NCBI GenBank assembly: GCA_030037785.1
Contig: JASHQA010000232.1
Coordinates: forward strand, 1-48,744
Direction: 5' to 3'
DNA from: Streptosporangiaceae bacterium
GTDB taxonomy: Bacteria > Actinomycetota > Actinomycetes > Streptosporangiales > Streptosporangiaceae
Length of the DNA stretch: 48,744 nucleotides
Positions within the stretch are counted from its first letter, which is position 1. Each line of letters begins with the position of its first letter. The notes below the pieces were generated by a model. That model saw nothing but the letters and a program-made list of their open reading frames with translations. It searched no databases and was not told the origin of the DNA. Positions 24,127 through 31,394 of the stretch are shown here, piece by piece. Position numbers and translations under genes: made by a program.

Positions 24127-25615
24127 TCTGCTCAACGGCGCTCCGCCAGCGCGCGTGGGCAGCGTCGTCCCGCGCCGTCGGGGCGAACCGCCGGTCTAGC
24201 TGCCACGTGGCGGCCAGCTCGGCCTGGGACGACCAGACGCCGGCTGCCAGGCCGGCCAGGAACGCCGCGCCCAGTGCTGTTGTCTCTGCCACCACCGGTC
24301 GCTCGACCGGCCGCTGGATCTGGTCGGCCTGCAACTGCAGCAGCAGATCGTTGGTGCTGGCTCCGCCGTCGGCGCGCAGCGCCTGGTGCGGGCCCGGCGG
24401 ATGGGCGCCGTCACCGCGGGCAGCCGCGCCGGCCGTCATCACGTCGATGACGTCGCGTACCTCAAAGGCGATGGCCTCCAGGGCGGCCCGGACGAGGTGC
24501 GCCCTGGTGGTTCCCCGAGTCAGGCCGAAGATCGCGCCTCGGGCAGCCGGATCCCAGTCGGGTGCGCCGAGGCCGGTCAGCGCCGGGACGAACACCACGC
24601 CGCCGGAGTCCGGCACGGAGCCCGCTAGCGCCTCACTCTCGGCGGCGTCAGCCAGCAGCCCGAGCCCGTCCCGCAGCCACTGGATGGCCGCTCCGGTCAC
24701 GAACACCGAGCCCTCGAGGGCGTAGGTCAGCGTGCCTGACTGGTCGAGCCAGGCGACCGTCGACAGCAAGCCCGCGTCGGACCGCACCACCTGCCCGCCG
24801 GTGTTGACCAGCACGAATGAGCCTGTGCCGTACGTGCACTTGGCCGCGCCGGGCACGAAGCAGGCCTGGCCGAACAGCGCGGCCTGCTGGTCTCCGGCGA
24901 CCCCTGTGATCGGCACCGAGAGCCCGAGGAACGCGGCCGGGTCGGTATGTCCGACTATGCCGGTGGACGGCACGATCTCTGGCAACGCATGCGGCGGTAC
25001 CGAGAAGAAGTCGCACAGCTCGGCTGACCACTGGCAGGCCTCGATGTCGAACAGCAACGTCCGCGACGCGTTCGACGCATCGGTGACGTGACGCCGACCG
25101 CCGGTCAGCCGGGCGATCAGATAGGCATCGACCGTGCCCACCACCAGCGAGCCGTCCGTGACGCCGGCCCATACCGACGGCTCGTTGTCCGCCAGCCAGG
25201 TCAGCTTCGTCGCAGTGAAATACGGATCGAGGCGCAGCCCGGTCAGCGCGGCAATGCGCGGCTCGCGACCGTCGGCTCGCAACTGCTCGCACAGCGCAGC
25301 GGTCCGCCGGTCCTGCCATACGATCGCCCGGCGGGGCGCAGCGAGCGTGGCCCGGTCCCAGATGACCGCGGTCTCCCGCTGGTTGGTGATGCCCATGCAG
25401 GCGACGGCCGGCGACCCCGCCGCGCCTAGCGCCTGCGCGCAGGCGGCGAGCGTCGCCTGCCAGATGCCCTCCGGGAGGTGCTCGACCCAGCCAGGCTGCG
25501 GGAAATACTGCCGGAACTCCTGGTAGCCGCGCCCTGCCACGGCACCGGACTCGGTGATGACGGCAGCGGTGACGCCGGTGGTGCCGGCGTCGATCGCCAG
25601 TACGCTTATGACCAC
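24107..25615 (-). CDS. glpK: Glycerol kinase
   Basis: 502 residues, FGGY family. The N-terminus ISVLAIDAGTTGVTAAV contains the phosphate-binding loop. GITNQRETAVIWDRAT and GVAGDQQAALFGQ are signature segments with the catalytic Asp, followed by YGTGSFVLVNTG and LRADGGASTNDLLLQLQADQ. It phosphorylates glycerol to glycerol-3-phosphate, which fits the neighbouring PlsC step of phospholipid synthesis. Start GTG 25615 is only 38 nt from the divergent phosphofructokinase gene. No glpF or glpD is adjacent. Confidence 0.92.
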   Translation of the reverse strand: MVISVLAIDAGTTGVTAAVITESGAVAGRGYQEFRQYFPQPGWVEHLPEGIWQATLAACAQALGAAGSPAVACMGITNQRETAVIWDRATLAAPRRAIVWQDRRTAALCEQLRADGREPRIAALTGLRLDPYFTATKLTWLADNEPSVWAGVTDGSLVVGTVDAYLIARLTGGRRHVTDASNASRTLLFDIEACQWSAELCDFFSVPPHALPEIVPSTGIVGHTDPAAFLGLSVPITGVAGDQQAALFGQACFVPGAAKCTYGTGSFVLVNTGGQVVRSDAGLLSTVAWLDQSGTLTYALEGSVFVTGAAIQWLRDGLGLLADAAESEALAGSVPDSGGVVFVPALTGLGAPDWDPAARGAIFGLTRGTTRAHLVRAALEAIAFEVRDVIDVMTAGAAARGDGAHPPGPHQALRADGGASTNDLLLQLQADQIQRPVERPVVAETTALGAAFLAGLAAGVWSSQAELAATWQLDRRFAPTARDDAAHARWRSAVEQTKRWAG

Positions 25616-25653
25616 TAGTGTGGTGGCACGGAGCGGGAGAGGGGACCACCTGC

Positions 25654-26697
25654 ATGCGAGTCGGAGTGCTGACCGGAGGCGGTGACTGCCCCGGCCTGAA
25701 CGCGGTCATCCGCGCGGTCGTGCGGACCGGCGCCGCGGAGCACGAGATGGAGTTCATCGGCTTCAGGGACGGCTGGCGGGGTCCGCTCGAGGGCGACACG
25801 ATGGTGCTCGACGTGGCGGCAGTGCGGGGAATTCTGCCCCGCGGCGGCACGATTCTCGGAACTTCCCGCACCAACCCGGTGGCAGCAGCCAACACCATCG
25901 ACGGCACGACGGGCATCGAGCGCGTGCTGGAGAATCTGGACAGTCTCGGCGTCGACGCGCTCATCGCGATCGGCGGCGAGGACACCCTCGGCGCGGCCAG
26001 CAAGCTGCACGCGGCCGGCGGCAAAGTGGTCGGCGTGCCCAAGACCATCGACAACGACCTGGGCGCCACCGACTTCACGTTCGGGTTCGACACCGCGGTG
26101 AACATCGCGATGGAGGCGATCGACCGGCTGCACACCACGGCCGAGAGCCACCACCGGGCGCTGATCGTCGAGGTCATGGGCCGCAGCGCCGGCTGGATCG
26201 CGCTGCACGCCGGGATGGCTGGTGGCGCGAACGTGATCCTCATCCCGGAACGGCCATTTGACACCGACCAGGTCTGCGAGTACGTGCAGCATCGGTTCCA
26301 GAGCCACTACGCGCCCATCGTGGTGGTGGCCGAGGGCGCGCACCCGAAGTCGCTGGACGAGGTCATCGCCGAGCAGGAACGTGACCAGTTTGGTCACGCC
26401 CGGTTCGGCGGCGTCGGGCAGATGCTGGCCGCCGAGATCGAGCGCCGAACCGGCAAGGAGGCCAGGGTCGCGGTGCTGGGTCATATCCAGCGGGGCGGTA
26501 CGCCGACGGCGTTCGATCGCGTGCTGGCCACGCGCTTCGGGGTCCAGGCGAGCCGCGCTGTCGCCGACGGGGCGTTCGGCAGCATGGTCGCGCTGCGCGG
26601 CACCAACATCATCCGGGTGCCGCTCGCGGAGGCAACCGCCGAGCTGAAGCTGGTGCCGCCGGACCGGTACGCGGAGGCGGAGATCTTCTTCGGCTGA
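25654..26697 (+). CDS. pfp: 6-phosphofructokinase, probably pyrophosphate-dependent
   Basis: 347 residues. GGGDCPGLNAVIR forms the phosphoryl-donor loop, PKTIDNDLGATDFTFGFDTA the fructose-6-phosphate/catalytic loop and MGRSAGW a further site. At the two residues that separate ATP from PPi enzymes this protein has Asp110 (GGEDT instead of GGDGS) and Lys130 (PKTIDND instead of PGTIDND), the combination of PPi-PFK. S. coelicolor-type ATP enzymes, by contrast, keep Gly at the first position. The reaction would then be reversible. AGAGGGGA precedes ATG 25654. If biochemically ATP-dependent it would be called pfkA. Confidence 0.9.
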   Translation: MRVGVLTGGGDCPGLNAVIRAVVRTGAAEHEMEFIGFRDGWRGPLEGDTMVLDVAAVRGILPRGGTILGTSRTNPVAAANTIDGTTGIERVLENLDSLGVDALIAIGGEDTLGAASKLHAAGGKVVGVPKTIDNDLGATDFTFGFDTAVNIAMEAIDRLHTTAESHHRALIVEVMGRSAGWIALHAGMAGGANVILIPERPFDTDQVCEYVQHRFQSHYAPIVVVAEGAHPKSLDEVIAEQERDQFGHARFGGVGQMLAAEIERRTGKEARVAVLGHIQRGGTPTAFDRVLATRFGVQASRAVADGAFGSMVALRGTNIIRVPLAEATAELKLVPPDRYAEAEIFFG

Positions 26698-26781
26698 CCA
26701 CGAGGTCATCGGCGTGCAGCCGGTGATGTAGCGGCGCAGGCGTTGGCCGACTCGACGTCGGCGCGGTGGCAGACTGAGGTA

Positions 26782-28077
26782 ATGACAGCGCCGTCCGTTA
26801 CTGGTGCGGCCGAGCCCGGCGTGACGGGCGGCCGATACGAGCCGTGCGTGCTGCTCAAGCTCGGCGAGATCGTGCTCAAGGGCCGGAACCGCCAGCAGTT
26901 CGAGCGGCTGCTGCACGAGAACATCCGGCGAGCCGTCAAAGACACGGGCATCGAGTTGCGCGTCTGGCAGCGCGAGGGCGTGATCGTGCTGCGGGTCGTC
27001 GGCGCGGACGTCGGCGGGGCGGCGGCGGAGGCTGCGGTCGGCCTGGTGGCCGACCGGATGACCCACGTCATGGGCATCGCGAGGGTGTGCCGGGCGGTTC
27101 GGGTTGCCAAGCACCCGGAGGCCGCGACCGCGGCGGCGGTGGATCTGGTGGCCGGCTGTGCTGGCTCCTTCGCGGTCCGGGCGCGGCGCCGGGACAAGCG
27201 CTTCCCGGTCACCTCGGCCGAGCTCGCGATCCGGATCGGCCGGGCGATTCAGCAGGAGTACGGCTACCCGGTTAACCTGCGCACGCCGGACACGACCGTG
27301 TTCGTCGAGGTGGACCAGCGCGAGGTGTTCGTGTTCACGCAGGGCTGGCAGGGGCAAGGCGGGCTGCCGGTCGGCATGAGCGGGCGCGCGCTCGTGCTGA
27401 TGTCCGGCGGGATCGACTCACCAGTGGCCGCTTACCGGATGATGCGCCGCGGGCTGCGGTGCAGCTTCCTGCACTTCTCCGGGATGCCGCTGACCGGGCC
27501 GGAGTCGGTGTACAAGGCCTACGGCCTTGCCCGTCAGCTCGACCGGTTCCAGCAGGATTCCCGGCTGTTCGTGGTGGCGTTCGGCGCGGCCCAGCGGCAG
27601 CTGGCCTCGTCCGGCGCCGGCCGACTGCAGATCATGGCACAGCGGCGGCTCATGCTCAAGACTGGCGCTGCACTGGCGAGGCGACTGCGAGCGGCCGCGC
27701 TCGTGACTGGTGACTCGCTGGGTCAGGTGAGCAGCCAGACCCTCACCAACATCACCGCCCTCGACGATGCCGTCCCGCTGCCCATCCTGCGCCCGCTGAT
27801 CGGCCTGGACAAGGCAGAGATCATCACCGAGGCGCGCCGGATCGACACGCTGGCCATCTCCGAGCTGCCAGACCAGGACTGCTGTTCGCTGCTCACCCCC
27901 AGGCAGGTCGAGACGAGGGCGCGGATCGAGGACCTGCGCCGGATCGAGGCGCGCCTGGATGCCGACGACCTCGCCGAGGCACTGGCTGCGGCGGCGCAGG
28001 AGCACACGCCTGGCCGGCCCGTCCGCGGTCCGGATCAGGCGCCGACGCCGGGCTGGGACAGCTGCAGTCCGAGCTGA
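26782..28077 (+). CDS. thiI: tRNA 4-thiouridine synthase / thiazole sulfur transfer enzyme ThiI
   Basis: 431 residues from ATG 26782. A ferredoxin-like region plus THUMP domain (about residues 20-190, with LKLGEIVLKGRNRQQFE) is followed by a PP-loop ATPase (S208GGIDS213, then TGDSLGQVSSQTLTN). The rhodanese domain of enterobacterial ThiI is absent, as in Bacillus-type proteins. DQDCCSLLTPRQVETRA holds candidate cysteines. It thiolates tRNA U8 and may feed sulfur to thiamin thiazole; thiG, thiS and thiO lie about 6 kb away. Its end overlaps the convergent beta-propeller gene by 43 nt. Confidence 0.9.
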   Translation: MTAPSVTGAAEPGVTGGRYEPCVLLKLGEIVLKGRNRQQFERLLHENIRRAVKDTGIELRVWQREGVIVLRVVGADVGGAAAEAAVGLVADRMTHVMGIARVCRAVRVAKHPEAATAAAVDLVAGCAGSFAVRARRRDKRFPVTSAELAIRIGRAIQQEYGYPVNLRTPDTTVFVEVDQREVFVFTQGWQGQGGLPVGMSGRALVLMSGGIDSPVAAYRMMRRGLRCSFLHFSGMPLTGPESVYKAYGLARQLDRFQQDSRLFVVAFGAAQRQLASSGAGRLQIMAQRRLMLKTGAALARRLRAAALVTGDSLGQVSSQTLTNITALDDAVPLPILRPLIGLDKAEIITEARRIDTLAISELPDQDCCSLLTPRQVETRARIEDLRRIEARLDADDLAEALAAAAQEHTPGRPVRGPDQAPTPGWDSCSPS

Positions 28078-29234
28078 CCCGTCCAGATCACCGCCTCGCC
28101 CCCGAGCCGAGTCAAGATCGCTCCGCTCGCCCACAGCGACTGGGTACCGCTGGCGAGCGTCACGTCGCTGACGCTGCCGTTCTCGAGCCAGGACTGGGCG
28201 GTAACGGCGGGCCACCCGGCGGGCGCTGCGACCTGGAGGATGAGGCCGGCCGCCGAGGCGTCGGCTGGTGTCGCCGTGACGAGCACGCTGCCGTCGGCCC
28301 CGGGGGCGAGCCGCCCGGCCCAGGCGTCGATCTGCGTCACCAGGCTGGTCCAGGCCGTGCCGTTCCAGTGCAGCAGCACCAGCCGGACGCCGTCGGTCGT
28401 GTCCGCCTGGGTGCCGAGAACCCACACGTCGCTCGGCGAGTTCGCGAGGATGTCACGCGGCTGGATGCCGTCCAGGTCGGCACCGGTCGGCACCTGCTGC
28501 CAGCTGGTGCCGTCGTAGTGCAGGATCGAGTAGGACGCCCGGCTGGCGGCGATTGCCCAGATGTCACTGTCCGACGTCGCGCTCGCCCGGACTACCGAGT
28601 CTGCCAGGCCGGGCACCCGCTGCCAGGAATACCCGTCGAAGTGCCAGGTTCCGACGTTGCTCGTGCCATCTGCGGTGGTCCCGAAGACCCACACATCGGA
28701 CGGGCTGACAGCGGTCAGCCCGGTGATCTGGCCGTGCTGCCAGAGCTTCACGACCCGCCACTGCACGCCGTCGTAGTGCAGCACATACCGGCCGTACCGA
28801 CTGACGGCCCAGATGTCGCTGGGTGACGTGGCGCTTGCGTCACTGATAAAGCTGGTCAGGCCCGATGGCAGCGTGGCGCTCGTCAGCAGGGCGCCGTTCC
28901 ACAGGGCGGCCACCGGCGTGCTGGGCCCGCCGGGATTGCTGCCGCCGAGCAGCCACGCGGAAGCGGGACCGGTGCGGACGATCACCGAGTAGCCGGAGGC
29001 GTTGGTCGGCTGGCCGTAGTGGCGCCCTGCGGTTAGCTGAAAGGTGGTGCCGGCCGTGGTGACCGGCGAGCCGTCACTGTGGTCCGCCAGGCTGGCCGAG
29101 CCCGCCTGCCACGGCCGAGCGACCGTCGGACGGGGATGATCGGCCGTCCGGGCTGCCGGGCCCGCCAGCAACACGGCCACCGCGGCGGCGGCGATACTGC
29201 CCGCCACGGCCACGATAGGGCGGATCCTCACCAT
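28035..29234 (-). CDS. Secreted beta-propeller protein of unknown function
   Basis: About 399 residues from ATG 29234 (GGAG 6 nt upstream); an in-frame ATG at 29258 adds eight residues. A basic start and long hydrophobic stretch (AVAGSIAAAAVAVLLAG) form a signal peptide or anchor. The rest is five to six repeats of the kind SPSDIWAV...VLHYDGVQWRVV, SPSDVWVFG...HFDGYSWQRV and SDSDIWAIA...LHYDGTSWQQV, i.e. beta-propeller blades of the type seen in exported actinobacterial proteins. No catalytic motif. It runs into the 3' end of thiI. The 192-nt upstream gap (29235-29426) has a lone TTGACC but no well-placed -10. Confidence 0.78.
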   Translation of the reverse strand: MVRIRPIVAVAGSIAAAAVAVLLAGPAARTADHPRPTVARPWQAGSASLADHSDGSPVTTAGTTFQLTAGRHYGQPTNASGYSVIVRTGPASAWLLGGSNPGGPSTPVAALWNGALLTSATLPSGLTSFISDASATSPSDIWAVSRYGRYVLHYDGVQWRVVKLWQHGQITGLTAVSPSDVWVFGTTADGTSNVGTWHFDGYSWQRVPGLADSVVRASATSDSDIWAIAASRASYSILHYDGTSWQQVPTGADLDGIQPRDILANSPSDVWVLGTQADTTDGVRLVLLHWNGTAWTSLVTQIDAWAGRLAPGADGSVLVTATPADASAAGLILQVAAPAGWPAVTAQSWLENGSVSDVTLASGTQSLWASGAILTRLGGEAVIWTGQLGLQLSQPGVGA

Positions 29235-29426
29235 CACCGTCTCCGCGGGTCTGCTCATCGGTGGCGGGTCCTAGCTGACGGGGACCCGCGATGTGTGCGC
29301 AGGCGCTTGAGTCGCTGGCGCTTAACGTCCAGGTCAATTATTTCCCAAGAATACCGGCAGATGGCCGTGCCGGGCGTGGGTCATGGGCCGAGGGGTGTGG
29401 GCCGGCCGCGCGGAGCGCGAAGCAAC

Positions 29427-30470
29427 TCAGGCGACGACCGTCAGCTGCCCCGCCGGGGTGACGGCGCGGCCGAGCAGCCCCGACAGCGCGCGTACTGTCG
29501 CCGCCAACTCGTCGATGTCGGCGCCGGTGAGTGCCTGGTCGCCGTCGCACAGCGCGGCCGCCGGGTGCGGGTGGACGTCGACGATGATGCCATCCGCGCC
29601 CGCGGCGACCGCCGCGCGGCTCAGCGGGAGGACGAGGTCACGGCGACCGCCCGAGTGCGACGGGTCCACGATCACGGGCAGGTGCGACAGCCGTTGCGCG
29701 ACCGGGACGGCGCTGATGTCGAGGGTGTTGCGAGTCGCGGTCTCGAAGGTCCGGATGCCGCGCTCGCACAGCACGATGTCCAGGTTGCCGCGCTGGGCGA
29801 TGTACTCGGCAGCCATCAGCCACTCCTCAATCGTGGCGTTCATGCCGCGCTTGAGCAGCACCGGCTTGGTCGCGGATCCGACTGCCTGGAGCAAGGCGAA
29901 GTTCTGCATGCTGCGGGTGCCGACCTGCAGCATGTCGGCGTAGGAGCACACCAGGTCCACCGAGGCTGGGTCGATGACCTCGGTCACGACAGGAAGACCG
30001 GTCTCGGCCCTGACCTCCGCGAGGATCCGCAGCCCCGCCTCGCCGAGCCCCTGGAATGCGTACGGAGAGGTCCGGGGCTTGAAGGCGCCGCCGCGTAGCA
30101 GCGAGGCACCGGCTGCCCGCGCCAGCACAGCGGCCGCCAGCGTCTGGTCGGCCGTCTCGACGGTGCACGGGCCCGCGATGACTGTCAGCTGACCGGGACC
30201 GATCGGCACGCCGGCGACCATGACGGTTGACCGGCCCGGGTGGTTCTCCCTGCTGACCAGCTTGTAAGGCACCGAGATGGGGATGACGTCGGTCACACCG
30301 CGATAGCTGCGCAGATTCAGCGCGCCAAACTCCTGCACGTCGCCGACCAGGCCGATGATCGTCCGCGACAGGCCGCGGCTGACGAAGGCCTCGCCGCCGG
30401 CCGCGGCGACGAGCGTGACGATCTGATCGATGTCGGCCTGCGTGGCCTCCGGGGCCATCACCACCACCAT
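29427..30470 (-). CDS. aroF: 3-deoxy-7-phosphoheptulonate synthase (DAHP synthase, type I beta)
   Basis: 347 residues from ATG 30470 (GGAGG five bases upstream). It condenses phosphoenolpyruvate with erythrose-4-phosphate, the first step of the shikimate pathway. An N-terminal regulatory region (MVVVMAPEATQADIDQIV, about residues 1-75) precedes the barrel. Barrel motifs are VIAGPCTVE, LRGGAFKPRTSPYAFQG, LQVGTRSMQNFALL, KRGMNATIEEWLMAAEY and DPSHSGGRR, with a metal site including DVHPHP. It is preceded by an aromatic-rich leader peptide and terminator that should attenuate its transcription. Symbols aroF, aroG and aroH are all used for this family. Confidence 0.94.
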   Translation of the reverse strand: MVVVMAPEATQADIDQIVTLVAAAGGEAFVSRGLSRTIIGLVGDVQEFGALNLRSYRGVTDVIPISVPYKLVSRENHPGRSTVMVAGVPIGPGQLTVIAGPCTVETADQTLAAAVLARAAGASLLRGGAFKPRTSPYAFQGLGEAGLRILAEVRAETGLPVVTEVIDPASVDLVCSYADMLQVGTRSMQNFALLQAVGSATKPVLLKRGMNATIEEWLMAAEYIAQRGNLDIVLCERGIRTFETATRNTLDISAVPVAQRLSHLPVIVDPSHSGGRRDLVLPLSRAAVAAGADGIIVDVHPHPAAALCDGDQALTGADIDELAATVRALSGLLGRAVTPAGQLTVVA

Positions 30471-30499
30471 CGCGTCCTCCCTGGTCCTGACATAACGAA

Positions 30500-30524
30500 A
30501 GCCCCGGGCCGTCGACCCGGGGCT
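30500..30524 (-). terminator. Attenuator terminator hairpin
   Basis: Minus strand AGCCCCGGG (30524-30516), 7-nt loop, CCCGGGGCT (30508-30500): a perfect 9-bp stem followed by TTTCGTTAT. It is an intrinsic terminator placed between the leader peptide stop and the DAHP synthase start. Confidence 0.85.
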
Positions 30525-30544
30525 CGAAGTGCGGTTCGCTCGCG

Positions 30545-30619
30545 TCAGCACACGGCGTGGCGGGCGACCGACCGGGAACCGGGCCGGTAGCCGAAGCCAA
30601 ACCACCACTCGTGACGCAT
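30545..30619 (-). CDS. Aromatic-rich leader peptide of the DAHP synthase gene
   Basis: 24 residues: MRHEWWFGFGYR, then PGSRSVARHAVC. Two Trp, two Phe and one Tyr lie within seven codons (residues 5-11), far above chance, and all three end products of the shikimate pathway are represented. The ATG at 30619 is preceded after 7 nt by TACGCT (30632-30627), so the peptide is probably read from a leaderless mRNA. The UGA lies 20 nt upstream of the terminator stem. Confidence 0.85.
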   Translation of the reverse strand: MRHEWWFGFGYRPGSRSVARHAVC

Positions 30620-30626
30620 GGCGGAC

Positions 30627-30632
30627 AGCGTA
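30627..30632 (-). promoter_or_regulatory. -10 hexamer of the aroF leader transcript
   Basis: TACGCT on the minus strand, 7 nt before the leader peptide ATG. No recognisable -35 at 16-18 nt. Confidence 0.5.
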
Positions 30633-30774
30633 CCGCATCCCGGTCGCGGCGCGCTGCGCGGTAGGGGCACAAAGTCGGCACGCTCCGGGGTGGCAAGATG
30701 GCAGCTGCCTGGGGCCGCCTGCGGGCAGCGCGGACGACTGCGGCAGCGAACAGGAAGGGGCAGGTCAGCAGGAC

Positions 30775-31377
30775 ATGGCGGATGAGCCGGTGCTGCCGCC
30801 CGGTCAGTACATACCGCGGACCCTGCCGGTGCTGCACTATGGACCGATCCCCGCCTTCGACCCGGCGACCTGGCACCTGCGGATCTTCGGGGCAACCGAG
30901 TCGGCTAGCGAGACCCGGCTGCGCTGGAGCGACGTGGCGGCGCTGCCGGTCATCGAGCTGACGGCTGACTTCCACTGCGTGACGAAGTTCACCGTGCCCG
31001 GCATCGCCTGGGCGGGCATCCCGGCCACCGAGGTGCTGCGCCGGTTCCCGCCCGCTGCCCCGGTGACACACGTAATGATCTGGGCTGACTTTGGCTACAG
31101 CGCCAACGTCCGGATCGGCGACTTCGCCGCCGACACGACGCTGCTAGCCACCCACCGAGCCGGCGCGCCGCTTACCCCGGAGCATGGCTACCCCCTGCGC
31201 CTGATCGTGCCGCACCTATACGCGTGGAAGAGCGTGAAGTGGGTGCGCGCCATCGAATACCTGACGGTGGACCGGCGCGGTTTCTGGGAGGAGCGCGGCT
31301 ACCACAACACCGCCGACCCGTGGCGCGAGCAGCGCTACTCCTATCAGGAACTGGACGGCGAGGGACCGCCCCTGTAG
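30775..31377 (+). CDS. Molybdopterin-dependent oxidoreductase (sulfite oxidase-like, YuiH type)
   Basis: 200 residues comprising one oxidoreductase molybdopterin-binding domain. WHLRIFGATE starts the fold, FHCVTKF holds the Cys that ligates molybdenum in the sulfite oxidase family, and ADFGYSANV and PLRLIVPHLYAWKSVKWVRAI are conserved. There is no heme, dimerisation domain or signal peptide, so it is a cytosolic stand-alone member with unknown substrate; sulfite or methionine sulfoxide-like compounds are family precedents only. ATG 30775 follows an AGGAC. Its stop codon lies in the loop of a hairpin shared with the convergent kinase gene. Confidence 0.86.
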   Translation: MADEPVLPPGQYIPRTLPVLHYGPIPAFDPATWHLRIFGATESASETRLRWSDVAALPVIELTADFHCVTKFTVPGIAWAGIPATEVLRRFPPAAPVTHVMIWADFGYSANVRIGDFAADTTLLATHRAGAPLTPEHGYPLRLIVPHLYAWKSVKWVRAIEYLTVDRRGFWEERGYHNTADPWREQRYSYQELDGEGPPL

Positions 31378-31387
31378 CCAGGGGCGG
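31366..31387. terminator. Bidirectional hairpin between the sulfite oxidase-like gene and the PASTA kinase
   Basis: CCGCCCCTG (31366-31374), loop TAGC containing the stop codon, CAGGGGCGG (31379-31387): a perfect 9-bp stem between two convergent genes only 17 nt apart. Confidence 0.6.
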
Positions 31388-31394
31388 GCCGCGG

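Larger units (their letters stand above)
30492..30619 (-). promoter_or_regulatory. Transcription attenuator of the DAHP synthase gene
   Basis: Minus-strand leader of about 130 nt with three competing pairings. Region 1 GTGGTGG (30608-30602, covering the tandem Trp codons) pairs with region 2 CCGCCAC (30563-30557; one G-U). Overlapping region 2, GTCGCCCG (30568-30561) pairs with region 3 CGGG-U-CGAC (30519-30511, one bulge), which includes part of the terminator stem. Regions 3 and 4 form the terminator. A ribosome stalled at the Trp codons would free region 2 to block the terminator. Pairings were read by eye. Confidence 0.8.

Noticed and set aside
25615-27357. Long minus-strand frame opposite the phosphofructokinase and thiI
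   Set aside because: Product has no recognisable domain and its frame follows the third-codon GC bias of the plus-strand genes.
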